IMG/VR virus record: IMGVR_UViG_3300043313_001434
Coordinates: 1-46,517 of that record
Origin: a virus
DNA length: 46,517 nucleotides
Reading direction: 5' to 3' (one strand)
Position 1 is the first letter of the stretch, and the number at the start of each line of letters is the position of its first letter. Under the pieces are notes generated by a model that saw only the letters and a program-made list of their open reading frames with translations, searched no databases and was not told where the DNA came from. Below are positions 33,199 through 39,740 of the stretch, in pieces. A program made the translations under genes and the position numbers.

Positions 33199-33263
33199 GC
33201 TCCCCCTATCGGCACACCCCACCCCAGCGTCAAGGACTTCAGGGAAAACCCAGGGTGCGGCCA

Positions 33264-33269
33264 TAGGGT
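33264..33269 (+). promoter_or_regulatory. TAGGGT -10-like element before lysis genes
   Basis: TAGGGT with six bases (GCAGAC) to ATG 33276, ideal for a leaderless transcript beginning at the A of ATG. No clear -35. Confidence 0.5.
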
Positions 33270-33275
33270 GCAGAC

Positions 33276-33425
33276 ATGAGCACGACCGACCCTCACCGAG
33301 TCGAGCCGGACGAACATCGGGGCGAGGACATCGGCATCCTGGACCGACTCTTCGAGCTACGCCGGGACCGGGACGACGACGACCACCGCGGGCCCCGCCC
33401 CCTGCGCCAGGACTACGACTCGTGA
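33276..33425 (+). CDS. Hypothetical small acidic protein before endolysin
   Basis: 49 aa, ATG 33276. Very rich in Asp and Arg (LFELRRDRDDDDHRGPRPLR). No ribosome site but a TAGGGT element six bases upstream. Overlaps the endolysin GTG by four bases, so may serve as its translational leader. Confidence 0.55.
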   Translation: MSTTDPHRVEPDEHRGEDIGILDRLFELRRDRDDDDHRGPRPLRQDYDS

Positions 33426-34192
33426 CCCGCTGGGACTACTTCCCGATGGCGCCAGGGCCGTGCGCCCCGGCGGCCGACGTGCAGGGCGGGTGGCAGATCA
33501 CGTCCTACTTCGGCGGCCGGGTCGACCCCCTCACCGGCGTCCCCGGTTCCCACGGCGGCCAGGACCTCGCCTACGGCGGATGTGGCGGCGCCCACATCTA
33601 CGCCCCGAGTTCCGGCACCCTGTCCCAGGCGTGGGACTCCTCGGGCGGGGGCAACTGGACGGGCATCACCCTCGACGACGGTTCCTACATCGGCATCGGT
33701 CACGCCAGCTCGTTTGCGCCCGGTGGCTCGTACCGGCGGGTGGCCGCCGGTGAACTCGTCGCCTACTGCGACTCCACCGGCGGGTCGACCGGCGACCACG
33801 TGCACATCGCCTACCGCCCGGCGGGCGCCTACAGCTACGCCGACCCCTACGACCTACTTGAAGACTCACAGCATCGCCCCGTCGGTGGTGGTGGGGGTTG
33901 GGAGGAGCCTGACATGACCGACGACGACCACAACCGCATCATGAGCAACATCGGGGCACTGCTCGACCACCGCATGAAGCAGTTCGGCACCTCCAACCTG
34001 TTGTGGCAGGACGGCGACGACTACTTCGAGGTGCTGACCGACGGCGAGGGCCGACGGGTCCGGCGCATGATCGACCCCGGAGAACTCGTCGCCCTGCGCA
34101 CCGGCGCGACCATGGCCGAAGAACCGGTCGTGGACGTGCGCACCATGGCGCAGGCGCAGCAGGACGCGGTGAGGGCCTGGCGCGAGGTGTGA
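33422..34192 (+). CDS. Endolysin, M23-type metallopeptidase
   Basis: 256 aa from GTG 33422. Residues 25-145 are an M23 (LytM/lysostaphin) fold: H44-x3-D48 in SHGGQDLAY, H94 in GIGHASSF, and H126-x-H128 in GDHVHIAY, the zinc ligands and catalytic His. It cuts peptide bonds of peptidoglycan. Residues 165-256 (starting MTDDDHNRIMSNIGALLDHRM) are a separate helical part ending in AQAQQDAVRAWREV, possibly a second unit or wall-binding region; an internal ATG at 33914 could start it alone. No signal peptide, so export depends on the holin that follows. Confidence 0.88.
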   Translation: MTRWDYFPMAPGPCAPAADVQGGWQITSYFGGRVDPLTGVPGSHGGQDLAYGGCGGAHIYAPSSGTLSQAWDSSGGGNWTGITLDDGSYIGIGHASSFAPGGSYRRVAAGELVAYCDSTGGSTGDHVHIAYRPAGAYSYADPYDLLEDSQHRPVGGGGGWEEPDMTDDDHNRIMSNIGALLDHRMKQFGTSNLLWQDGDDYFEVLTDGEGRRVRRMIDPGELVALRTGATMAEEPVVDVRTMAQAQQDAVRAWREV

Positions 34193-34374
34193 GTCCGCGC
34201 CGGGACCTCGCCCACTGGCTACAGCCCCGGCCGATCCCCCTGGCCGTCCTGCAGTTCGTCGGCCTCGTGTGCCTGATCGTCTCGGCCTGGGCCATCCGCG
34301 ACGGGTGGTACGCCCTCGGCATCTTCGGCCTGGCCCTGCTCACTATCGCCGAGTTGGCCCGCCGGTACCGGTGA
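34189..34374 (+). CDS. Holin (two-helix)
   Basis: 61 aa, GTG 34189, four-base overlap with the endolysin. Short basic N-terminus (SPRRDLAHWLQPRP), helix one about 17-35 (LAVLQFVGLVCLIVSAWAI), tight turn RDGW, helix two about 40-56 (YALGIFGLALLTIAELA) and a basic end RRYR. Classic class II holin topology and position. Its 3' 156 bases are antisense to the gene 34219-34722. Confidence 0.8.
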   Translation: MSPRRDLAHWLQPRPIPLAVLQFVGLVCLIVSAWAIRDGWYALGIFGLALLTIAELARRYR

Positions 34375-34722
34375 CGGCGAGCACCACCGGGACACGCCGT
34401 CGATGATCTGACGCACGGTCCCGGGCTCCACGAAGGGGATCGACCGATCGTGGACGGGACCGGCGTCGTCGTACACCCAGACCTCGACCGTCGTGGGTTC
34501 CTCGGTCCACCGGGTCAACGCCCCGTCCATGTTCCAGTTCGTGCTGGCCGATCCGGTGCACCACTGGATGTGGACGTGCCAGCCGTTCTCGAAGGTCAAC
34601 ACGGCGATCCGGCAGCGGTGCGTGTCGTCCTCATCGGCGCACAACTCGGCCCACCGGTAGGCCCGGTCGCCGACCCAGAGCGTGGACGGTGGCTCCAGGC
34701 GGAACGTCTCGTTCGTGCTCAC
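34219..34722 (-). CDS. Hypothetical protein, 3' end antisense to holin
   Basis: 167 aa from GTG 34722 (GTGA overlap with the upstream gene). Residues 1-118 look like a real alpha-beta protein (LEPPSTLWVGDRAYRWAEL, FENGWHVHIQWCTGS, EVWVYDDAGP). From about residue 119 (PVPAGQLGDSEQGQ onward) the sequence lies opposite the holin and is low complexity, so a stop may have been lost and the last 48 residues are probably not functional. Function unknown. Confidence 0.6.
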   Translation of the reverse strand: MSTNETFRLEPPSTLWVGDRAYRWAELCADEDDTHRCRIAVLTFENGWHVHIQWCTGSASTNWNMDGALTRWTEEPTTVEVWVYDDAGPVHDRSIPFVEPGTVRQIIDGVSRWCSPSPVPAGQLGDSEQGQAEDAEGVPPVADGPGRDDQAHEADELQDGQGDRPGL

Positions 34723-35084
34723 GTGTCGACCTCGGGCACCGGGTGGCCGAGCAGGACCCAGACCTTGATGGCGGCGTCGCGCCGCTTGCGGTGCTCGTCG
34801 GTGAGGGGCGCGTCCCACCCGTCGGTGCCATAGGCGATGACCTTGGCCATCACGTAGGGGTCCTCGGCGTCGAAGTCGCACGTGGCGTCGGGCGGGTGGG
34901 CCAGGAGTACGGCCCGGCAGAGTCGCATGCGTTGGGCGTAGGGCAGCCAGCCCAGCAGGCCGACCAGTACCTCGCCGTCCTCGCTGGGCTTCACGGCGTC
35001 GACGGTCACGGCCAGGTCGGCGTCGACTTCGCGGATGAGGGCGACGGTCCTGTCGTGGCACGTGAGAGGTGTGTTCGGGTCCAT
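34719..35084 (-). CDS. Hypothetical protein
   Basis: 121 aa from ATG 35084 with AGGA nine bases upstream; an ATG at 35102 would add six residues. Contains DADLAVTVDAVKPSEDGEV, a helix LLGWLPYAQRMRLCRAVL, and a C-terminal helix (DEHRKRRDAAIKVWVLLG). No recognised domain. First gene of a two-gene minus unit, divergent from 35120. Confidence 0.6.
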   Translation of the reverse strand: MDPNTPLTCHDRTVALIREVDADLAVTVDAVKPSEDGEVLVGLLGWLPYAQRMRLCRAVLLAHPPDATCDFDAEDPYVMAKVIAYGTDGWDAPLTDEHRKRRDAAIKVWVLLGHPVPEVDT

Positions 35085-35106
35085 GGCACACCATCCTGTC
35101 ATCGGG

Positions 35107-35112
35107 TAGCGT
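35107..35112 (+). promoter_or_regulatory. TAGCGT -10-like element, leaderless start
   Basis: TANNNT element seven bases before ATG 35120, in the short space between divergent genes. Fits the same leaderless arrangement as at 33264 and 22868. Confidence 0.4.
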
Positions 35113-35119
35113 CCGGCGC

Positions 35120-35380
35120 ATGGACCCGAAACCCATGGCCGACGACGACGCCGCGATGAGCCGCCTCGCGACGTGGGTCTACCGGTTCGGGATCACGTGG
35201 TGCACGTGCGCCGCCCTCGTGTACGCCTGGAGGGGCAGCGTGTGGTGGGTGGCCTTCTATCTGTTCTGGCTCGGCGTCAACGTCGTGTCGTACCGGCGCA
35301 TGATCCGCGCCCGGGACGGCTACCTGCTGGCCAAGGCCAATCTGGAGTACCAACGCGAACGCCGGGAGGGTGAGCAATGA
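35120..35380 (+). CDS. Two-helix membrane protein
   Basis: 86 aa from ATG 35120. Helices at about 20-38 (YRFGITWCTCAALVYAW) and 42-60 (VWWVAFYLFWLGVNVVS) followed by a charged coiled-coil-like end (RDGYLLAKANLEYQRERR). Holin-like topology again, but not adjacent to a lysin. ATGA overlap with the next gene. Confidence 0.6.
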   Translation: MDPKPMADDDAAMSRLATWVYRFGITWCTCAALVYAWRGSVWWVAFYLFWLGVNVVSYRRMIRARDGYLLAKANLEYQRERREGEQ

Positions 35381-36045
35381 GTGATGAGGTCGCGGCGGGG
35401 GGTGTCCCCGAGGGGAGCACCGGGACAAACACTGAGCCCGGTGAGATCGCACCCCCCGCCGCCCCCATCACGTGGGGGACGCACAAGCAGCCGGAGACGC
35501 CCGACGAACTGGCCGAGGCCATCACCAGTGCCTCACTCGACGTGCAGGTGTCCGTCCTGCTCGGGATGCTGGAACGTGTCGGCGACCAACGCGACGCCCT
35601 GAAGGCCCGCATCGACGCCTACGAAGGCGCGGTGGAGGCATGGGAGGAGATGGGGCGACTCATCGAGCAGTCATCGCTGGGGACTGCGGAAGCGAGAGTG
35701 GCACAGTTGGCAGCACCCGAAGGCGTAGGCCGGGCGATCGTGCTGGGTGCCGAGTACCTGCGTGAGCGGGATGAGGCGCGGGCGAAGCTCCACGAGCTGC
35801 TGGCCCGCGACGTGGACGCGGTCGACCTGATGAATGTCGAATACGGGTGCCCCGACTGCGGGGTGCATCACGCGTGCGGGGAGATCGTCGCCGAACGGGA
35901 CCGGCTGCGGGCGGTCGTGGAGATCGCCAACCGAGTCGTTGACCGCCGAGACCCGGAGCAATGGAGCGTCGACCACAACGCTTTCGCTGAACTGGGCGCG
36001 GCGCTCGAACAACTTGACGCCGGTCCGATCGGGGAGGACACGTGA
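35377..36045 (+). CDS. Coiled-coil protein with CxxC
   Basis: 222 aa. Low-complexity start, then coiled coil about 50-150 (LLGMLERVGDQRDALKARI, YLRERDEARAKLHELL), C-x2-C (YGCPDCGVHHACGE) near 152-163, and the repeated element ERDRLRAVV near 170-178. The last residues GPIGEDT and the DNA around the stop/start (GGGGAGGACACGTGA) recur in the next gene, showing duplication. Function unknown. Confidence 0.55.
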   Translation: MSDEVAAGGVPEGSTGTNTEPGEIAPPAAPITWGTHKQPETPDELAEAITSASLDVQVSVLLGMLERVGDQRDALKARIDAYEGAVEAWEEMGRLIEQSSLGTAEARVAQLAAPEGVGRAIVLGAEYLRERDEARAKLHELLARDVDAVDLMNVEYGCPDCGVHHACGEIVAERDRLRAVVEIANRVVDRRDPEQWSVDHNAFAELGAALEQLDAGPIGEDT

Positions 36046-36251
36046 TCGTGCTCCGTCGATTCACTTTGCACGTGGTGGGTCCTGATGGGGTGACGCGACC
36101 GACCGGGGCGCTCTACTGGACACGTCGTCGTGCCCGACGAGAGGCTGCGCGTCTCGACGCGCCCGGATACTCCTATCTTGTGCGCCGGTTCTGGTTGGTT
36201 GGTCAGGAGTTCTCGCAACTTGACGTAAGCCCGACCGGGGAGGACACGTGA
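36042..36251 (+). CDS. Hypothetical small basic protein
   Basis: 69 aa, GTG 36042. Arg-rich centre (YWTRRRARREAARLDAPG) and the C-terminal LDVSPTGEDT repeated in neighbours. The GGGGAGGACAC ribosome site before the start is identical to that of the next gene. No domain recognised. Confidence 0.5.
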   Translation: MIVLRRFTLHVVGPDGVTRPTGALYWTRRRARREAARLDAPGYSYLVRRFWLVGQEFSQLDVSPTGEDT

Positions 36252-36664
36252 GCGGCGATCGGTCGCCGCTCACGATCCCTTGCCCCCTTGACCACCTTCC
36301 GGGCAGCGTCGGCGTCGGCGGCGCCACCGTGACGACGTGCATCCTGTGTGGCGAGACCAGCGAATCGACGGCCCTCAACCGGCACCGGCGCATCGTCGTG
36401 CACGAGCTGGTCGCCCGGTTGATCGCCGCGGTCGCGACTCCTGCACCTCACGACGACACCCTGCTGACTCTCCGTCAGGCCGCCGCTGTGCTCAGCGTCT
36501 CGTACTCCACCCTCACCAAGTGGACGGCTCGCGGAGAGTTTTGCCCGCAAGCATTCAAGCTTCCAAATGGCGAGTACCGCGTTCGTTACCGTGACCTCAT
36601 CAGATGGGCACTCGACTTCCGGGCGCCCGAGGAACCCCGCTCACGTCGGAAGGGAAGCCAATGA
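36248..36664 (+). CDS. Excisionase/MerR-type HTH protein
   Basis: 138 aa, GTG 36248. C-x2-C near 31-34 with histidines downstream (TCILCGETSESTALNRHRR) suggests a zinc finger. Residues 72-120 are a MerR/excisionase-like winged HTH: LLTLRQAAAVLSVSYSTLTK, then W-x-ARGE and PNGEYRVRYRDLIRWAL. DNA-binding role is likely; it could be a regulator or assist recombination, though serine integrases normally use gp3-like factors rather than this type. Confidence 0.7.
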   Translation: MSGDRSPLTIPCPLDHLPGSVGVGGATVTTCILCGETSESTALNRHRRIVVHELVARLIAAVATPAPHDDTLLTLRQAAAVLSVSYSTLTKWTARGEFCPQAFKLPNGEYRVRYRDLIRWALDFRAPEEPRSRRKGSQ

Positions 36665-37062
36665 GCGACGACGATCCCACCATCGTGATCCTTGCCGAGC
36701 ACTACGGTTGCGTAGCAGACATCCTCGCCGAGCGGGACCGGCTGCGGGCGGTCGTGGATGCCGCGGCCGATGGAGCGGGTAAGACCCTGGCTCAAGTCCT
36801 GGCCGATGTCATGGACGAACGGGACCGGCTGCGGGAAGCGCAGGAACGTGAGCGCGCCACTGCCGACGAAGCACGCGTAGCCCGTGAGCGGGCATGGCTA
36901 CGCATTCGTGAGATCGAAGCCGAACGGGACCGGCTGCGGGCGGTCGTGGATGCGCTCGTCGCGGCCGCACCGCTAGTCCCAGACGAGCACGGCGTGTACG
37001 TCAACCCTTTGGCCGACGCACTTGACGTAAGCCCGGCTATGGGCGACGGGGATGACACGTGA
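36661..37062 (+). CDS. Coiled-coil protein with ERDRLR repeats
   Basis: 133 aa, ATG 36661 overlapping the upstream stop. Three ERDRLR elements (near residues 24-29, 53-58 and 87-92) in a long coiled coil, and the C-terminal LDVSPAMGDGDDT. DNA of the repeats is nearly identical to that at 35890-35921, so the gene grew by duplication. Function unknown. Confidence 0.55.
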   Translation: MSDDDPTIVILAEHYGCVADILAERDRLRAVVDAAADGAGKTLAQVLADVMDERDRLREAQERERATADEARVARERAWLRIREIEAERDRLRAVVDALVAAAPLVPDEHGVYVNPLADALDVSPAMGDGDDT

Positions 37063-37370
37063 CCGAAGAGTCATGGACGGTGCACGCCTACGTGTGCGAC
37101 CACCCGCAGGGCTGCAACGCCATGTCCGACGACACCGAGGACATGGACCACCTCAAGGTCATGGCCGAGGAGGACGGGTGGTTCACCGACGGCGACCTGC
37201 ACTACTGCCCGGTCCACCGGCGTGAGGCGATGCTGCTCAAGGACATCCGCACGTACGTGTGCCCGGCGCACATCCTCACCGGCGGGTACGAGTCGTGTTG
37301 CATCTGCGACGGGTGGGTGCAGGGCGACCCGGACTACGGGCGCCGGTGCGATGAGTCGGTGGAGCGATGA
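37059..37370 (+). CDS. Cys/His-rich protein
   Basis: 103 aa from GTG 37059. Zinc-type positions: C13 and C19 in VCDHPQGCNAM, CPVH near 50, CPAH near 69, CCICDGW near 80-83 and a final C. DDTEDMDHLKVMAEEDGWFTD lies in the middle, in two parts. The arrangement suggests one or two zinc sites; the start YVCDHPQGC with a CPVH is common in short actinophage proteins. ATGA overlap with the next reading frame. Confidence 0.6.
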   Translation: MTEESWTVHAYVCDHPQGCNAMSDDTEDMDHLKVMAEEDGWFTDGDLHYCPVHRREAMLLKDIRTYVCPAHILTGGYESCCICDGWVQGDPDYGRRCDESVER

Positions 37371-37490
37371 GCGAGGAGTTCCACCAGTGCGACGCGGGAC
37401 GGCGTGCCACCTCTCGACGCCATCGCCAAGGACATGAGCGAGCAGACGATCATCGAGGCGTGGAAGGAACACGGCGGATGGATGGGATGA
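37367..37490 (+). pseudogene. Small gene with apparent +1 frame change
   Basis: ATG 37367 sits in a normal ATGA overlap and opens with SEEFHQCDAG. From about 37400 the sensible frame is +1: DGVPPLDAIAKDMSEQTII and EAWKEHGGWMG, ending at a TGA (37488-37490) that itself overlaps ATG 37487. The original frame becomes Arg/His-rich there. So a gene with one extra base, a +1 frameshift, or a tiny independent gene from GTG 37404 (28 aa). Confidence 0.5.
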
Positions 37491-37681
37491 ACGGTTGGAT
37501 GGAAGAGGACTTCGCCGTGCGCATCCTGGGCGAGGCCATCGCCGACGGTCGGGCGGCCGAGTTGCTGGAGACGCTGATGGAGGGCGGGGCGGCCACGTTC
37601 GACCCGGTGGAGAACAAGCTGCGCATCATCACCGGCGAACAGGTGCGCCGACTCGCCCGTGGCCCTCTGGGCGATGAGTGA
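37487..37681 (+). CDS. Hypothetical small protein
   Basis: 64 aa from ATG 37487, ATGA overlap with the preceding +1 frame; the frame is also open upstream to ATG 37367 (104 aa) but the added N-terminus is shadow-like. Sequence: acidic helix (EEDFAVRILGEAIADGRAAE), LLETLMEGGAATFD, then ENKLRIITGEQVRRLARG. Function unknown. Last gene of the rightward accessory unit. Confidence 0.55.
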   Translation: MNGWMEEDFAVRILGEAIADGRAAELLETLMEGGAATFDPVENKLRIITGEQVRRLARGPLGDE

Positions 37682-37710
37682 GGGGTGGGGTATCACCCCC
37701 TCCCTCATGA

Positions 37711-37783
37711 CCCCCGGGGTAGCACCCCCTGGGGTAGGACCCCTGGGGTATAGCCCCCCTATTCGCTCCCCCCGGGGGTAGGG
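37711..37783. repeat. Four imperfect CCCC(T)GGGGTA repeats
   Basis: Units near 37711, 37725, 37740 and 37768, each a short C-run/G-run palindrome followed by TA (C5G4TAG, C5TG4TAG, C4TG4TAT, C6G5TAG). They fill the gap between the rightward accessory unit and the minus gene 37902-38189. Also here: a 6-bp hairpin GGGGTG/CACCCC at 37682-37699. Could terminate transcription from both sides. Confidence 0.6.
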
Positions 37784-37901
37784 TCCCGGGTGGACATCCA
37801 CCGTCCCGTGCTGCAGTGGCACATCGGCACCGCTGCATCACCACCTCCCCCCGGTCCCGCGACTGTTCACCAACCACCGCCGGGACCGGGGGGGCTCCGC
37901 G

Positions 37902-38189
37902 TCAGGGGTCGGGGACCTCCCAACCGGAGGGGCCAAGGAACACGCCCAGGGCCTCGTCGAAGGCCATCAGGGCACGCTGCAGCCGGTCGTAGCCCTCGGC
38001 GTCCTGGCGGAGTCGGTACACGCCCAGGGCGCTCTGCACGGCGTTCCAGGAGGCGCTGAGGTCGGCCATGGGGCCGGAGAGGCTGGCGGCCGACGCCGTC
38101 AGTTCGGCGTGCGCTACGGACCACCAGGCGCCCTTGCGCATCGTGCGCAGGGCGGCCATGGGTGAGGTCATCGGCAGGGTTCGGGTCAC
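37902..38189 (-). CDS. Hypothetical helical protein
   Basis: 95 aa from GTG 38189 with GGAGG just upstream. Helical (MAALRTMRKGAWWSVAHAEL, SWNAVQSALGVYRLRQDAEG, LQRALMAFDEALGVFLG), no recognised domain. It is a lone minus gene whose upstream side faces the AATCG and CATG arrays at 38252-38463, so those arrays could be its control region or it could encode a protein that binds them; both are guesses. Confidence 0.55.
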   Translation of the reverse strand: MTRTLPMTSPMAALRTMRKGAWWSVAHAELTASAASLSGPMADLSASWNAVQSALGVYRLRQDAEGYDRLQRALMAFDEALGVFLGPSGWEVPDP

Positions 38190-38251
38190 GGGTCCTCCGT
38201 TTGGCTCATCGAGGGGCAAGGGGGGCCAAAGGTGGACCGCATGCTGTCAGG

Positions 38252-38327
38252 AATCGCCCGTTCGGGGAATCGCCGGGATCAAAAATCGCCGGGAATCGGA
38301 AAATCGCCCGAAAATCGCCGGGAATCG
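38252..38327. repeat. AATCG-element array (7 copies)
   Basis: AATCG at 38252, 38268, 38284, 38294, 38302, 38313 and 38323, six of them as AATCGCC or AATCGGA/C with G/A runs between. Spacings 16, 16, 10, 8, 11 and 10. A-rich spacers (AAAAATCG, GAAAATCG) make this the most A-rich stretch around. Iteron-like. Confidence 0.75.
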
Positions 38328-38360
38328 GCCCTCTAGGGGCGTCCATGAGCATGCCTGTGT

Positions 38361-38460
38361 GTGCATGCTTCAGCATGTTGCAGCATGCTTAGACATGCTC
38401 CGTCATGCTGAAGCATGTTGATACATGCTTAGTCATGTAGGAGCATGCTTAGACATGCAC
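38361..38460. repeat. Ten tandem 10-bp units centred on CATG
   Basis: CATG occurs at 38364 and every 10 bases to 38454 without a break: ten units of the form NNNCATGYTN. The 30-bp blocks at 38364, 38394 and 38424 are also related to each other, so the array probably grew from a 30-bp unit of three. Extra CATG at 38344, 38350 and 38460 flank it. Phase of 10 bp places all sites on one face of the helix. Not coding, since 10 is not a multiple of three. Confidence 0.9.
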
Positions 38461-38464
38461 ATGC

Positions 38465-39060
38465 CTGTACACGGAGGTCGGGACCTCCGGGCGTCGACGG
38501 GACCGGACCGGGCGACCGGACGACGACGACGGGCACGCCCGGGAGGTCGCTGCAGCCGGTCGCCCGGACGTTCTGCAGCGGGACCGGGCGAAACGGGCGT
38601 TTCCGGGGCGTCCGTGTGCAGAACGTCGACGGTCGTCCCGGGCGTAAAAGGGCCAGAACGGACGACTCTACGGGCGTGCCGTCCCGGTCCGTCGACACAC
38701 GTCTACTGACATCCTGGCGGCGCGGTCCCGGGCACGGCAGGCCACGGCAGGCCACGTTACCGACAACGGGCACGCACACGGCGCCGACGACCTCTACGGG
38801 CACGACGACGGGCACGACGTGCCGACGACGGCGCACGGCGCCGTGAGCGACCTCTACGGGCACGGACGACGCACACGGGAGGCACACGGCGTCGAGACGG
38901 GCACACGGACGCCACACGGCGTCGTGTGCGTCCTCGACGACCGGGACGACCTCGACGGTCCACACGACCTCGTGACGGGCAGGCACGGCACTAGGAACGC
39001 GCCGGTACCCGCGTGCCGACAACGGGCACACGGGTACGGGTACGGCACTAGGGCAGAGAC
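38465..39060. other. Skewed sequence without convincing gene
   Basis: About 600 bases made largely of CGAC, GGCAC and ACGG words with few AA or TT steps. Small hairpin CGGAGGTC/GACCTCCG at 38472-38489; a 10-bp tandem ACGGCAGGCC at 38734-38753; CTCTACGGGCACG at 38792 and 38852. Long open frames exist on both strands, but their products are low complexity and lack ribosome sites. Possibly a decayed gene or structured RNA. Confidence 0.5.
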
Positions 39061-39062
39061 GG

Positions 39063-39093
39063 GACTGGCCCGCGGATGATCCGCGGGCCAGTC
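39063..39093 (-). terminator. Terminator of the minus operon
   Basis: Perfect 14-bp stem (39063-39076 with 39080-39093) and a TGA three-base loop, 21 bases beyond the last stop codon of the leftward operon. Strongest hairpin in the neighbourhood. Confidence 0.8.
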
Positions 39094-39113
39094 GAGCAAC
39101 GGGCACGGTCGGT

Positions 39114-39725
39114 TCAGTCGCCGTTGTGGAACGACTCGAACGGGCATCGCCCGGAGGGTACGGGCGTGAGCGTCGTCGACGCGTCGTCGTCCCAGGACAG
39201 CCCACACGTGCCACACGTGGCGTTACCGTCGTCGTCCGGCTGTACTGGCCAGTCCTCCGGGATGTCCTCGGCGTCGAGCTGCAGCGACTCGACGAACGGC
39301 ACGTACTCGGCGCGGACCTCGTCAAACAACGCCGTCGCCAGTCGCTCCGCGATGATGTAGAGGCACACCCGGGCGGACTGCTCCATGTCCGATCCATCGA
39401 CGCCGTACTCGGTCGGGTCCTCCTGGTAGGCCGCGAGGTCCGTGAACTCGGACCACAACGTGTGCGTGTACACGTCCGGCGCGTTGTCGGCGACCTCGTG
39501 AACGACGTCGGAGATAGTGCCGTCGTCCTCGGCCCATGCCTCCCGGTCGTCCTCGTCGAAACTCTCGAGACGGTCGACGACGTTGTCCCGTACGGAGAGG
39601 AGAAACAACGCGCCCGGAGAGTCCGGGAGGTCGGGTGTCGCGCACTCGGCGTCGCCCGTGAGCTGATACGCGTTGTAGTTGCGCAGTACGTCGAGGATGC
39701 GGTTGGGGACCGGGAGGTAGTTCAT
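39114..39725 (-). CDS. Acidic lysine-free protein with C-terminal zinc site
   Basis: 203 aa, ATG 39725, no lysine at all. Asp/Glu-rich body (FDEDDREAWAEDDGTISDVV, WSEFTDLAAYQEDPTEYG, RVCLYIIAERLATALFDEV) and a zinc-like end with C171-x2-C174, C194 and H200. The W-x-x-FTDLAAY-x-ED pattern is one I associate with uncharacterised actinophage proteins. Last gene of a five-gene operon. Strong negative charge would suit a DNA-mimic or anti-restriction protein, but no such family is recognised. Confidence 0.75.
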   Translation of the reverse strand: MNYLPVPNRILDVLRNYNAYQLTGDAECATPDLPDSPGALFLLSVRDNVVDRLESFDEDDREAWAEDDGTISDVVHEVADNAPDVYTHTLWSEFTDLAAYQEDPTEYGVDGSDMEQSARVCLYIIAERLATALFDEVRAEYVPFVESLQLDAEDIPEDWPVQPDDDGNATCGTCGLSWDDDASTTLTPVPSGRCPFESFHNGD

Positions 39726-39740
39726 CGGATGTCCGTTCTG

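Noticed and set aside
37790-38059. Plus-strand GTG frame following a TAGGGT element
   Set aside because: Most of it lies opposite the minus gene 37902-38189 and the product is Pro/Arg-rich; the TAGGGT here is part of the C/G-run repeats.
38361-38460. CRISPR-like array
   Set aside because: Units are 10 bp with no unique spacers of 25-40 bp and no cas genes; the Cas4-like nuclease belongs to a phage recombination family.
38819-39079. 86-aa plus frame in the skewed region
   Set aside because: Contains repetitive Gly/His/Arg sequence, no ribosome site; ends inside the minus-operon terminator. Kept as non-coding.
38429-39397. 322-aa minus frame across the skewed region
   Set aside because: Low-complexity Arg/Pro/Val product that overlaps a real gene and the terminator, no ribosome site.
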